DNA of 64,000 nucleotides from Rhodocyclales bacterium. GTDB taxonomy: Bacteria > Pseudomonadota > Gammaproteobacteria > Burkholderiales > Rhodocyclaceae. Shown in pieces: positions 17,053 through 24,942 of the stretch (the first letter of the stretch is position 1; each line of letters begins with the position of its first letter). The DNA lies in the NCBI GenBank assembly GCA_028292505.1, contig JAQGMF010000001.1:186001-250000 (forward strand), in the 5' to 3' direction. The translations under genes and the position numbers were made by a program. The notes beneath the pieces are model-generated. The model saw only the letters and a program-made list of their open reading frames with translations. It searched no databases and was not told the origin of the DNA.

Positions 17053-17724
17053 TTACTCCGGGTCATCAACCCGCGCAATACCGAGCTCGCCCGCGATGCG
17101 TGCCAGTTCGGTAGAGAGCTGCACGACCTGCGCTTCCAGCGTTGCAACCCGTTCTGCCAATGCTGCGGTCGAACCGTTACTGGCTCCGCCAGAGTGTGCG
17201 TGTGTGGGCTCGCTACTGCTGGCAACGGGTTCGCCACAGAGCAGGTGCGCCCAGCGTGCTTCGCGCGCACCGGGCACGCGCGGCATGAGCTTCACCAGTG
17301 GACCGTCCGCGCGTTGCGAGAGTTCTTCCAGGAATGCTTCGATCGAGGAAACATCTGCGAAGCGATACAGACGTTCGCAATTGGCGCGCAATTCGGCGGA
17401 CGTCTGGTGGCCGCGAAGCATCAGGGTGATGACAATCGCTATGGCGGGTGTCGGTAGATTGAGCACGCGACCGATATTGTGACCGTAGCGTGTGACGCGA
17501 TTGCCGAACGTTTCGAGCACCAGCGTATGCGTCTTCAAAGCGTCGATGGCGCTCAGCGCATCCGTCTCAGTCACTTCCATGACCGGATCACGGCTGGTCT
17601 TCTGATTGCAGCCGGTAATGATGGCGTTGAGCGACATCGGATAGGAATCGGGCACCGTCTTTTCTTTTTCGGCGAGGACGGCAATAACGCGTGCTTCAGT
17701 GAAACTCAGTTGCAGCAGTGGCAT
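17053..17724 (-). CDS. yceH: YceH family (DUF480) protein
   Basis: This 223-residue member of the YceH/UPF0502 family is made of two winged-helix domains. LSFTEARVIAVLAEKEKTVPDSYPMSLNAI at the start and NQKTSRDPVMEVTE (about residue 40) are strong family signatures. ELRANCERLYRFAD and LPRVPGAREARWAHLLCGE mark the second half. A C-terminal coiled-coil helix (LAERVATLEAQVVQLSTELARIAGELG) ends the chain. The fold suggests nucleic-acid binding but the target is unknown. The ATG at 17724 lies at the end of a predicted monocistronic unit; the GNAT gene stop is 55 bases upstream. Confidence 0.92.
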   Translation of the reverse strand: MPLLQLSFTEARVIAVLAEKEKTVPDSYPMSLNAIITGCNQKTSRDPVMEVTETDALSAIDALKTHTLVLETFGNRVTRYGHNIGRVLNLPTPAIAIVITLMLRGHQTSAELRANCERLYRFADVSSIEAFLEELSQRADGPLVKLMPRVPGAREARWAHLLCGEPVASSSEPTHAHSGGASNGSTAALAERVATLEAQVVQLSTELARIAGELGIARVDDPE

Positions 17725-17778
17725 GGATGAATGAGGAGCTGATAGGGAAGGTGAAGTGTACGCGCAAATGCGGGCAAT

Positions 17779-18291
17779 CTATTTGCGGGCGCGTTTCATG
17801 GAGCGTTGCATACGAAAGCGCGTGAAGTGTTCGCCATGGCGCTCGACCACTTCCTCGCCCTGATCGACAAAACCGAAATGTGCAAGAAGTGGGCGCGCGA
17901 TGCTGCTTGCCTCGGTGGTGATGGCTTGCGCACCCATGGCCTCGCCAAGTACCAGCATATCGTCGAGAAGCTGCGTGGCGACACCACGACGTGCAGCGCG
18001 CGGCGCTGTGTAGAGCATGGCGATATGGCCGGGCATATTGATCTGCGCGAATCCGATAATGCCTTCGTCATCAACGGCGATGCGCACCCAGCCCTCGTTG
18101 AGGGCGAGGCTAAAAGCACCTTCATCATCGGCAGACTGCGCCCAGGCCGCGAGCTGCCGCGGCGAATAGGCGCTGGCGGCAGTCATATGGATTGCGTCGC
18201 GAAAAAGCTGTGCGATTTCCGCAAGGTCTTCCGGACGAAAATCGCAGGTCTCGAAATCGGGGTTTTCTTCGGGCTTGTCTTGCTCGCTCAT
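17779..18291 (-). CDS. GNAT-family N-acetyltransferase
   Basis: This 170-residue protein has the GNAT fold. An N-terminal helix pair (DLAEIAQLFRDAIH) is followed by a beta-strand ending GFAQINMPGHIAMLYTAPRAARRGVATQLLDD, where ARRGVA fits the acetyl-CoA pyrophosphate-binding Q/RxxGxG/A motif. ITTEASSIARPLLAHFGFV is the late strand-helix pair typical of this group. The acceptor substrate is unknown. The start overlaps the hemW stop by four bases (ATGA at 18288-18291), so translation is coupled to HemW and the two form an operon. Confidence 0.85.
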   Translation of the reverse strand: MSEQDKPEENPDFETCDFRPEDLAEIAQLFRDAIHMTAASAYSPRQLAAWAQSADDEGAFSLALNEGWVRIAVDDEGIIGFAQINMPGHIAMLYTAPRAARRGVATQLLDDMLVLGEAMGAQAITTEASSIARPLLAHFGFVDQGEEVVERHGEHFTRFRMQRSMKRARK

Positions 18292-19502
18292 TTGTTCAGG
18301 AATATTTCGAGAAGGTCATTCAGGAAGTGGCGTCCGTGTTCGCTTGGACGCAACTGCGTCGCATCGATTTCCAGCAGTCCGCGCGCTTGCGCAAAGCCGA
18401 GCTGGCGATCGATGCTTGCCAGTGGCAGGCCCGTCGTGAGTTCAAGTTGGGTGCGCGGCACGCCGTCGAGCAAGCGCAATGCATTCATCATGAATTCGAA
18501 TGGCAGATCGACAGCCGCGACCCAATTCGCTTCCTGGATGAAATTCCCCGTGGCTGCGGCTTCGAGGTAGGCATTGGGATGCTTGTGGCGTATCTCGCGG
18601 CGCACGCCTTCGTGCGAAGTGAGTTTTCCGTGCGCACCAGCGCCTATGCCAATGTAATCGCCGAAACTCCAGTAGTTGAGATTGTGGCGGCAGCGATGGC
18701 CGGGTTTCGCAAAGGCCGAGGTCTCGTAGTGTCGATAACCCGCATCGGCGAGGCGCGCTTCGATCATGTCCTGCATGTCGGCTGAAGCATCTTCGTCGGG
18801 CAGCGGCGGTGGGCTGCGGTGAAACAAGGTATTCGGCTCAAGCGTCAGGTGGTAGCAGGACAGATGTGGCGGCGCATAGCCGAGCGCTTGTTCAAGATCA
18901 TTCGCCGCTTGGGCCAGGCTTTGCTGGGGCAACGCGTACATCAGATCGATGTTCCAGGTTTCGAAGTGGCGGGCAGCAAGTTCGATCGCTGCACGCGCCT
19001 CGCGGCTGTCGTGAATGCGACCGAGGCGTTCGAGCTGAGCATCGTCGAAGCTCTGGATGCCGAGCGACACGCGCGTTATGCCGGCAGCATGAAATTCCGC
19101 GAAACGGCCAGCCTCGACGGTGCCTGGATTGGCTTCGAGCGTGATCTCGGCTTCGGGGTCGAGCGGCAGCAGGGTGCGCACGCCAGTTAGCAGGCGATCC
19201 AGTTCCTTCGGTGAAATCAGGCTGGGCGTGCCGCCGCCGATGAAGATGCTGATGATGCGTCGTCCCCAGACTTGCGGCAGCACCGACTGCAGATCCTGCA
19301 GCAGCGCATCGACATACGCCGTCTCGGGAATGCCGTCGCGCACCGCATGCGAGTTGAAGTCACAATACGGACATTTTTTGACGCACCACGGGAAGTGAAT
19401 ATAGAGCGCCAGCGGTGGCGGTGCTTTCAGTGTCGCTGTGGGGTTTTCAGGCAAGCTGGTGTTGGCCGATTGCTGGAAAATCGGGATGACGCGAGAGCTC
19501 AT
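18288..19502 (-). CDS. hemW: Radical SAM heme chaperone HemW
   Basis: HemW is a radical SAM protein related to the oxygen-independent coproporphyrinogen oxidase HemN, and it delivers heme to respiratory enzymes. The 404-residue protein carries the 4Fe-4S motif CVKKCPYC near residue 47, IGGGTPSL, LEANPGT, GVSLGIQSFDD-type sequence (RVSLGIQSFDD), and the C-terminal HemN_C winged domain. The single Cys after the CxxxCxxC (CPYCDF, not CPYCDFNC) fits HemW rather than HemN. ATG 19502 (MSSRVIPIFQQ) is chosen; the frame stays open to 19688 without family-like sequence. It is cotranscribed with the GNAT gene. Confidence 0.93.
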   Translation of the reverse strand: MSSRVIPIFQQSANTSLPENPTATLKAPPPLALYIHFPWCVKKCPYCDFNSHAVRDGIPETAYVDALLQDLQSVLPQVWGRRIISIFIGGGTPSLISPKELDRLLTGVRTLLPLDPEAEITLEANPGTVEAGRFAEFHAAGITRVSLGIQSFDDAQLERLGRIHDSREARAAIELAARHFETWNIDLMYALPQQSLAQAANDLEQALGYAPPHLSCYHLTLEPNTLFHRSPPPLPDEDASADMQDMIEARLADAGYRHYETSAFAKPGHRCRHNLNYWSFGDYIGIGAGAHGKLTSHEGVRREIRHKHPNAYLEAAATGNFIQEANWVAAVDLPFEFMMNALRLLDGVPRTQLELTTGLPLASIDRQLGFAQARGLLEIDATQLRPSEHGRHFLNDLLEIFLNK

Positions 19503-19561
19503 AAAAAATACATTGTCATTGTCGCGCGAGCCGACGCGTGAAGGGATGAAGTGTAAGGTTT

Positions 19562-19614
19562 GAAGGTGTTTTTGTTCAGTGTGCTGTGATAACACACTGA
19601 ACAAAAACACCTTC
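19562..19614. repeat. Perfect 22-bp inverted repeat at the end of the 58-residue gene
   Basis: GAAGGTGTTTTTGTTCAGTG plus TG (19562-19583) is exactly complementary to 19593-19614 across a 9-base loop. The right arm and loop are the last codons of the minus-strand 58-residue gene, and its TGA lies inside the left arm. There is no T-run after the hairpin on either strand, although each arm contains TTTTTG or CAAAAA. It may act as an RNA-stabilising or terminating structure between that gene and hemW. Confidence 0.8.
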
Positions 19615-19752
19615 GTCACGCAGTTTGCGACGTAATGCAATGCGACTATTTGCGCGCTGCTGTTTGGGCGACTTGCCATGCGCCACATTGCGTGTCGTAC
19701 GCAACATCGCGAGGTGCACGAGGTTGCGGGGTTTGGGTGCTTTCAGTTTCAT
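19576..19752 (-). CDS. Small basic protein, 58 residues
   Basis: This short gene reads MKLKAPKPRNLVHLAM and continues with a strongly basic helix region (GKSPKQQRANSRIALRRKLR). It has no signal peptide and its high Arg/Lys content suggests nucleic acid or ribosome binding. AGGAG lies 7 bases before the ATG at 19752, a strong ribosome site. The stop falls within the large inverted repeat 19562-19614. It lies upstream of hemW on the same strand, and a REP-like pair lies just upstream. I do not recognise the family, but small basic proteins of this look occur widely in betaproteobacteria. Confidence 0.65.
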   Translation of the reverse strand: MKLKAPKPRNLVHLAMLRTTRNVAHGKSPKQQRANSRIALRRKLRDEGVFVQCVITAH

Positions 19753-19784
19753 TGCTTGCTCCTGTCGTAAAACATAAATTGCGT

Positions 19785-19860
19785 CATTCCCGCGAAAGCG
19801 GGAATCCACTTCTACGTGAAGTCTGTGCGCCATCAAGTAGATTCCCGCTTTCGCGGGAAT
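19785..19860. repeat. Paired inverted REP-like element, copy 2
   Basis: CATTCCCGCGAAAGCGGGAA (from 19785) and its inverted partner ATTCCCGCTTTCGCGGGAAT (from 19841) flank about 32 bases starting TCCACTTCTACG. The arrangement and the internal CTTCTACG match the copy at 13849-13924. It lies between the lipoprotein gene and the 58-residue gene. Confidence 0.85.
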
Positions 19861-19871
19861 GACGGGTTTTG

Positions 19872-20090
19872 CTACTTCGCCGCTGCATCCATCGCCTGAC
19901 GTTGTGCCTCGGCTTGTTGCTGCGCCTGATCGAGCTGCTGCAGTATCTGCGCTTTTTGCTGCTGCGCTTCTTCGGCCTGCTTGGCCTGCAGCTTGGCAAC
20001 GGTGGCGGCCGTGGTGACCGTTTCCACGCCACATGCCGATAGCAGCAGGGCCGCAAGGATAAGCGCGATGCGCTGATGGGTGTGATTCAT
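19872..20090 (-). CDS. Small coiled-coil lipoprotein
   Basis: This 72-residue protein has a lipoprotein signal (MNHTHQRIALILAALLLSAC, lipobox Cys at residue 20). A short linker leads to an Ala/Gln-rich heptad region (KLQAKQAEEAQQQKAQILQQ...) that should form a single long coiled coil. The size and layout recall Lpp-like or coiled-coil envelope lipoproteins, but there is no C-terminal Lys anchor. AAGGAG 6 bases before ATG 20090 fixes the start. It is transcribed away from rdgC, with 56 bases between the two start codons. The function is unknown. Confidence 0.75.
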   Translation of the reverse strand: MNHTHQRIALILAALLLSACGVETVTTAATVAKLQAKQAEEAQQQKAQILQQLDQAQQQAEAQRQAMDAAAK

Positions 20091-20146
20091 GATGAACTCC
20101 TTCTTGCGGGAATCATGAGGCGGTATCATCCGACAATTTTGAGACT

Positions 20147-21049
20147 ATGTGGTTTCGTAATCTACAACTTTACCGACTACCCCAGCACTGGGACATGACC
20201 ATTGAGCGTCTGGATGAACAACTCGGTCGCCTGCGCTTTCGCCCCTGCGGTAGTCAGGATCTTTCAACCTCCGGCTGGATTGCGCGCTTGCCCGAGGGTC
20301 CCCTTGTTCACAGTGTAGGCGGCCAATGGCTGATTGCCTTGGGCATCGAAAAACGCTTGCTGCCTTCCTCCGTCGTCAAGCAGGTCGCCGCTGAGCGCGC
20401 CGAGGAAATCGAGCAGCAGCAGGGCTTCAAGCCCGGTCGCAAGCAGATCAAGGAAATTCGCGAGGCAGTTACGCAGGAGCTCTTGCCGCGTGCTTTCACC
20501 AGCCGTCGCCGCGTGTTCGCGTGGATTGATCCCGAAGCCGGTTGGCTGGTGGTCGATGCGTCCAGCCGCAAGGCAGCGGACGGCGTTGTTGAAGCCCTGC
20601 ACAAGGCGCTCGATGAGCTGCCGCTCAAGCTGCTCAATACGCGCCGCAGTCCCGCTGCCGCGATGACGGAATGGCTCGTCGCCAATGAGGCGCCGATCGG
20701 TTTCACGATTGATCAGGACTGCGAACTGCGGTCCATCACCGAAGAGAAAAGTGCCGTGCGCTACGTGCGCCACGCGCTCGACGGCAAGGAAGTGCAGGAG
20801 CATATCGTCGGCGGCAAGCAGGCGTCGAAGCTGGCACTGACTTTCGACGATCGTCTGAGCATCATCCTCAACGACAAGCTTGAACTCAAGCGTCTGCAAT
20901 TCCTCGACATCGTCAAGGAAGCGGCTGGCGGTGATGGCAAGGATGCCGAAGAGCAGTTCGACAGCGATTTCGCGCTTATGACGGCGGAATTACGACGCTT
21001 CATTCCGGCGATGATCGAAGCGCTGGGCGGTGAAGAGCCGACGGTCTAG
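20147..21049 (+). CDS. rdgC: Recombination-associated protein RdgC
   Basis: RdgC is a ring-shaped DNA-binding protein that limits RecA loading and helps chromosome maintenance. The 300-residue protein is of normal length and begins with the family's MWFRNLQLYRLP. Further signatures are GRLRFRPCGSQDLSTSGWI, LIALGIEKRLLPSSVV, KPGRKQIKEIREAV and RRRVFAWIDPEAGWLVVD. No domain is missing. The nucleoside deoxyribosyltransferase gene begins 22 bases after its stop on the same strand and may share its transcript. Confidence 0.95.
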   Translation: MWFRNLQLYRLPQHWDMTIERLDEQLGRLRFRPCGSQDLSTSGWIARLPEGPLVHSVGGQWLIALGIEKRLLPSSVVKQVAAERAEEIEQQQGFKPGRKQIKEIREAVTQELLPRAFTSRRRVFAWIDPEAGWLVVDASSRKAADGVVEALHKALDELPLKLLNTRRSPAAAMTEWLVANEAPIGFTIDQDCELRSITEEKSAVRYVRHALDGKEVQEHIVGGKQASKLALTFDDRLSIILNDKLELKRLQFLDIVKEAAGGDGKDAEEQFDSDFALMTAELRRFIPAMIEALGGEEPTV

Positions 21050-21071
21050 CATTGTGGTGAAAATCGAGACG

Positions 21072-21566
21072 ATGAAAGTCTACATTGCCGGACCCGATGT
21101 ATTCCGACCCGATGCCACCGTCTGGGCCGAAAGCGTGCGCGAGCGTTGCGCCGCACTCGGCCTGAGCGCGCTGATCCCGCTCGATGGTAAAGCTAGTACG
21201 CCGCTTGGAATTTATGCCAACAACATTGACATGATTCGCGCTGCAGACGTCGTCATCGCCAACCTCAACCCGTTTCGCGGCGTCGAGCCCGATTCGGGCA
21301 CTTGCTTCGAAGTGGGATTTGCGCTGGCCTTGCGCAAGCGAGTGGTGGGCTATATCCGCTCGAGGGAGTTGCTGAGCGATCGCGTGGCGCGCCTGCAGGG
21401 GCGGCCACTCGCAGTGAAGGACGGTTACGAACTGGATGCAGATGGATTGCGCGTCGAGAATTTTGGCTTGCCGCTCAATCTGATGCTGGCTGTGCCGGTG
21501 GAACTGGTCGAAGGCTTGGAGCAGGCTTTGCGGGCGATCTTGTTGGCGTCCGACGCGCGAAGCTGA
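21072..21566 (+). CDS. Nucleoside 2-deoxyribosyltransferase
   Basis: This 164-residue enzyme exchanges the base of 2'-deoxynucleosides or hydrolyses deoxynucleotides. It has the family's KVYIAGPDVF start, ADVVIANLNPFRG, and the catalytic region PDSGTCFEVGFALAL with the nucleophile Glu (about residue 83). ATG 21072 is used because MKVYIAGP is the normal family start; an upstream in-frame start at 21030 would overlap rdgC. Substrate preference cannot be read from sequence. It follows rdgC by 22 bases. Confidence 0.88.
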   Translation: MKVYIAGPDVFRPDATVWAESVRERCAALGLSALIPLDGKASTPLGIYANNIDMIRAADVVIANLNPFRGVEPDSGTCFEVGFALALRKRVVGYIRSRELLSDRVARLQGRPLAVKDGYELDADGLRVENFGLPLNLMLAVPVELVEGLEQALRAILLASDARS

Positions 21567-21580
21567 CGTGTTATCCGTAG

Positions 21581-21642
21581 GGCGCAGTGACAACAGCGCC
21601 GTATGTTAGCGTAATCATTCGGCGCAGTTTTCAAAGCGCCCG
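21581..21642. repeat. BIME-like hairpin pair, copy 1
   Basis: Two hairpin units in inverted order, GGGCGCAGTGACAACAGCGC (from 21581) and GGCGCAGTTTTCAAAGCGCC (from 21622), are separated by a 20-base linker. The unit and the following GTATGTT match the element at 50970-51029 on the opposite strand, with 26 of 28 bases identical over the first unit. It sits between the deoxyribosyltransferase and antiporter genes, which converge here. Confidence 0.8.
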
Positions 21643-21742
21643 ACGCCGAAGCCGAGGTAGCACGCGTAGCGGTCTTTCGCCCCTGTCAGAGGGTCGGTTG
21701 CCCGATCCACCGTCACGTGTTCGCGCGCTACGCGCGCAAAAC

Positions 21743-23065
21743 CTACGCAGCGTCGCGTATCACGGGACCATCCCCGGCCTGCTTGTAGCGCTCGCCAAGC
21801 TTCGGCAACCAGCGCTTGAGTCCGGGCGTGGTCATGACATTGGAGACCAGCGCCATCAGCACCAGCATGGTGAACAGCTTCTGCGAGATGAAACCCATGT
21901 CGAGGCCGATGTTCAGCACGATGAGTTCCATCAAGCCGCGTGTGTTCATGAGCAGGCCCAGAATCTTGGCGCTGACGTGATCGCTGCCGGCCATGCGCGC
22001 AGCGATGTAGCCGCCGCCGAATTTGCCGAGCGTCGCCACGCCGATGAGCAGCACGCACCAGCCCCAATCGGAGGCGGCGGCAAGCGAGCCGACGTTGGTG
22101 CGCAGGCCGGTGAAGGTGAAGAACACCGGTAGCAACAGCACCTGCACGAAGCGGCCGACCTTGTCCGCCCATTGTTCCGTGAATACGCGTTCGTCATGTA
22201 CCAGCAGGCCGAGCATGAAACCACCGAAAATCGCAAATATTCCAATCGCGTAAGTCGTCAGCGCCGAAGCAAACAACAGCACCAGCATGCAGGCCAGCAG
22301 GTTGCTAGAAAGCCCGGGATCGCGGCGCGATTCGGCACGGATCAGCCGCTTCAACTGTGGGCGGATGAGATACCAGCAAGCCGCGCCATAGAGCGCCAGG
22401 GCCAGCAGCCTGAGCGAGAAATTGCCGAAGGAGAAGCTCGATATGGCGAGCGCGGACACGACCATCAGGATCAGCCAGCCGACGACGTCGTTGATCGCCG
22501 CCGCGCTGATCGCCACGACACCGATCGGTGCGCGCGTCAGGCGAAATTCCATGAGGATACGGCCAAGCGTCGGCAGCGCGGTGATCGAGAAGGCGGTGGC
22601 GACGAACAGGGCGCAGCCCATTTGATCGATACCCGGCGCCAGGATCGGCGCTGCGTAATAGCCGAACAGAAGGCCCAGCGAGAAAGGTACGACAATGCCA
22701 AAAATGGAGACCAGCGTCGTGGCGCGCTTGTGGAGATTGTGCGTGAGCAGCGAGAAATCGAACTCCATGCCGATCTCGAACATCAGCAAGATCAGGCCGA
22801 TCTGGCTTAGAACCACCATCGGCGCCGCGGGAATATCGGTGAACACAATGCGGAACAGGTCCGGTGCGATGGCGCCGAACAGCGTTGGGCCGAGCAGGAT
22901 GCCGACCAGCATCTCGCCAACCACGCGCGCCTGGTTGCAGCGCGCCGCCAGTTCGCCGCCGATGCGGCCAGCCGCCACGATCAGCGCCAGTTGAATCAGG
23001 ATGCCCGAAAGCAAGTGCTCGGTTTGGTGTACGGACGATTGAGCGGCATGGACGATTGTGGACAT
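21743..23065 (-). CDS. CPA2-family cation:proton antiporter (Kef/NapA type)
   Basis: This 440-residue membrane protein of the monovalent cation:proton antiporter-2 family has about twelve helices. Visible marks are GGELAARCNQARVVGEMLVG near residue 35, FEIGMEFDFSLL, FSITALPTLGRIL, and AAAINDVVGWL, where the Asp of IND is part of the ion-binding site. No RCK/TrkA nucleotide-binding domain follows, so it is a short antiporter without cytosolic gating. It probably moves Na+ or K+ against H+. The ATG at 23065 (MSTIVHAAQSS) is preferred to the TTG two codons earlier. It is divergent from the pigment cluster. Confidence 0.88.
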   Translation of the reverse strand: MSTIVHAAQSSVHQTEHLLSGILIQLALIVAAGRIGGELAARCNQARVVGEMLVGILLGPTLFGAIAPDLFRIVFTDIPAAPMVVLSQIGLILLMFEIGMEFDFSLLTHNLHKRATTLVSIFGIVVPFSLGLLFGYYAAPILAPGIDQMGCALFVATAFSITALPTLGRILMEFRLTRAPIGVVAISAAAINDVVGWLILMVVSALAISSFSFGNFSLRLLALALYGAACWYLIRPQLKRLIRAESRRDPGLSSNLLACMLVLLFASALTTYAIGIFAIFGGFMLGLLVHDERVFTEQWADKVGRFVQVLLLPVFFTFTGLRTNVGSLAAASDWGWCVLLIGVATLGKFGGGYIAARMAGSDHVSAKILGLLMNTRGLMELIVLNIGLDMGFISQKLFTMLVLMALVSNVMTTPGLKRWLPKLGERYKQAGDGPVIRDAA

Positions 23066-23117
23066 GGGCAAGATGCTTTCATCGAGGTGGGCCGCGCCCC
23101 GCCGATGCTTATGAGGG

Positions 23118-23147
23118 TTGCGACATGCTATCTTTGGCAGATTATAC
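23118..23147 (+). promoter_or_regulatory. Candidate promoter of the plus-strand pigment genes
   Basis: TTGCGA (23118-23123), an 18-base spacer and TTATAC (23142-23147) lie 30 bases before the halogenase-like gene, in the 111-base gap between it and the divergent antiporter gene. The boxes match the sigma-70 consensus moderately. I see no operator dyad. Confidence 0.4.
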
Positions 23148-23176
23148 GGATGCCGCTTTGAAAATCAGGGGGAATT

Positions 23177-24631
23177 GTGAACAGCATGGTGATGGACAAG
23201 GCAGGGGAGGGGGTGGAAACAATGCCGACGGGATCGGAGCAACAAGAGGCCGGTCAGACAATGGCGCAAGGCATGCGCAGGATGGCGTTCAACACGCTGG
23301 CGCCAGACGTGCTGATCATTGGCGGTGGGCCGGCCGGTTCGACGATGGCGGCCTTGCTCGCCGATCGTGGCTATGACGTTGTCCTGCTGGAAAAAGTACA
23401 TCACCCGCGTTTCCACATTGGCGAATCTTTGCTGCCGATGAATATGCCGCTGTTCGATCGCCTCGGTGTGCGCAAGGAAGTCGAGAAGATCGGCATTACC
23501 AAGTACGGCGCCGAGTTCGTCTCGCCGTGGCATGAACACACCAGCGATTTCCTCTTCGCCGAAGCGATGGATAAGTCTTTCCCCTATGCCGTGCACGTGC
23601 GTCGCTCGGAGTTCGACGAGATGCTGTTCCGCAATGCCGCCAAGCGCGGCGCGCGGACGCTGGAGGGGCATCGTGCCACGCACGTCGACATGGATGCCGG
23701 CAAGGGCAAGGACGACCGTGCGCTGGTCAAGGTCAAAGATGACAGCGGCGTAGAGACCGAATGGCGTCCGCGCTTCGTGGTCGATGCCAGTGGCCGCGAC
23801 ACGCTGCTCTCCAACCAGTTCGGCATCAAGATGCGCAACCCCAAGCACAGCAGCGCCGCTTTGTTCGGCCACTTCACGGGCGCGCAACGCGCACCGGGGT
23901 GGCGCGAAGGCAATATCTCGCTGTTCTGGTTCGATCACGGCTGGTTCTGGTATATCCCGCTGCTGGACGGTACGGTCAGCGTTGGCGCTGTCGCATCGCC
24001 AGCCTACTTCAAGACGCGCAAGTCCGACCCGTCGAGCTTCCTCATGGAAACCATCGCGTTGGCGCCCAAGCTGGCCGAGCGCCTCAAGGATGCCAAGATG
24101 GTCGAGCCGGCAACCGCGACCGGTAACTACGCCTACAACTCGCGCTACTGCCGTGGCGATCGCTTCGCCATGATCGGCGACGCCTATGCCTTCGTCGATC
24201 CGATGTTCTCCTCAGGCGTTTATCTGGCGATGAATAGCGCCTTCGAAAGCGCCACGGCGGTCGACCACTGGCTGCGTGGCGACAAGAAAATGGCAGAGCA
24301 GGCTTTCCGCCGTTTCGAGCGCCAGATGGTGCATGGCCCGAAAATGTTCTCATGGTTCATCTACCGCATCACTTCGCCGGCCATCCGCAAGATATTCATG
24401 CAGCCGCGCAACGTCTGGCGCATGCAGGAGGCGATGCTGTCCATTCTGGCCGGCGACATCTTCCGTCACACGCCGGTCGGTCCGCGCCTGCTCGGCTTCA
24501 AGTTCATCTACTACTGCTCCTGCCTCAGCATCTGGCCGCAAGCCTTCAAAACCTGGGTCTGGCGCCGTCGCAATCACAAGGCCTCGCTGGCTGCTGCAGA
24601 AGCCAGCGCCGAGGCCAGCGCACCGGGCTGA
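23177..24631 (+). CDS. FAD-dependent halogenase-like monooxygenase of the pigment cluster
   Basis: This 484-residue flavoprotein belongs to the tryptophan-halogenase/geranylgeranyl-reductase-like family. The FAD-binding GGGPAGSTMAALLADRGYDV starts near residue 53. RFHIGESLLP follows, then GWFWYIPL, which matches the WxWxIP motif of flavin-dependent halogenases (about residue 255), and GDAYAFVDPMFSSGV near residue 335. The WxWxIP motif and its place in an aryl-polyene cluster suggest halogenation of the polyene or its aryl head, as in brominated xanthomonadins; an oxidase or hydroxylase role remains possible. The GTG at 23177 is favoured by AGGGGGA just upstream; ATG 23186 is an alternative. 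Confidence 0.8.
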   Translation: MNSMVMDKAGEGVETMPTGSEQQEAGQTMAQGMRRMAFNTLAPDVLIIGGGPAGSTMAALLADRGYDVVLLEKVHHPRFHIGESLLPMNMPLFDRLGVRKEVEKIGITKYGAEFVSPWHEHTSDFLFAEAMDKSFPYAVHVRRSEFDEMLFRNAAKRGARTLEGHRATHVDMDAGKGKDDRALVKVKDDSGVETEWRPRFVVDASGRDTLLSNQFGIKMRNPKHSSAALFGHFTGAQRAPGWREGNISLFWFDHGWFWYIPLLDGTVSVGAVASPAYFKTRKSDPSSFLMETIALAPKLAERLKDAKMVEPATATGNYAYNSRYCRGDRFAMIGDAYAFVDPMFSSGVYLAMNSAFESATAVDHWLRGDKKMAEQAFRRFERQMVHGPKMFSWFIYRITSPAIRKIFMQPRNVWRMQEAMLSILAGDIFRHTPVGPRLLGFKFIYYCSCLSIWPQAFKTWVWRRRNHKASLAAAEASAEASAPG

Positions 24632-24696
24632 GTCGACGCAGCGGTATCTCGCAACGAATCGGATAAAATCACCCTCTTTCGCGCAAGGGTTTTGCC

Positions 24697-24942
24697 ATGG
24701 ACACGCTCGAACAAGTCAGAGATTACATTTCCAAGAAAGTCGGCACACCCGCCGAGAACATCACGCCGGAGGCCACGCTGGAATCCATCGGCGTGGACTC
24801 GCTGATGCTGCTCGACCTCATGTTCGATTTTGAGGACCAACTCAAGATCAAGCTTCCCAACGATTTGCCGCGCCCTGAAACCGTAGCCGAACTGATTGCC
24901 GTCTTTGACTCCTATCTCAAACAACCCACAGCAGATGCATGA
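24697..24942 (+). CDS. Acyl carrier protein of the pigment cluster
   Basis: This 81-residue acyl carrier protein carries a growing acyl chain on a phosphopantetheine arm. The attachment Ser lies in GVDSLMLLDLMF (about residue 35). The four-helix profile and acidic character are normal. It overlaps the next ketosynthase gene by 8 bases (TGA inside ATGCATGA), so it is translationally coupled to it and probably serves it. A second ACP lies in the opposite unit at 39523-39801; aryl-polyene clusters normally contain two. Confidence 0.93.
   Translation: MDTLEQVRDYISKKVGTPAENITPEATLESIGVDSLMLLDLMFDFEDQLKIKLPNDLPRPETVAELIAVFDSYLKQPTADA

Noticed and set aside
18288-19688. Longer HemW reading from 19688
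   Set aside because: The extra 62 residues have no family resemblance and run through the large inverted repeat; ATG 19502 gives a normal start.
22172-22810. Plus-strand open frame of 212 codons opposite the CPA2 antiporter
   Set aside because: It is antisense to a clear membrane transporter and has shadow-type composition.
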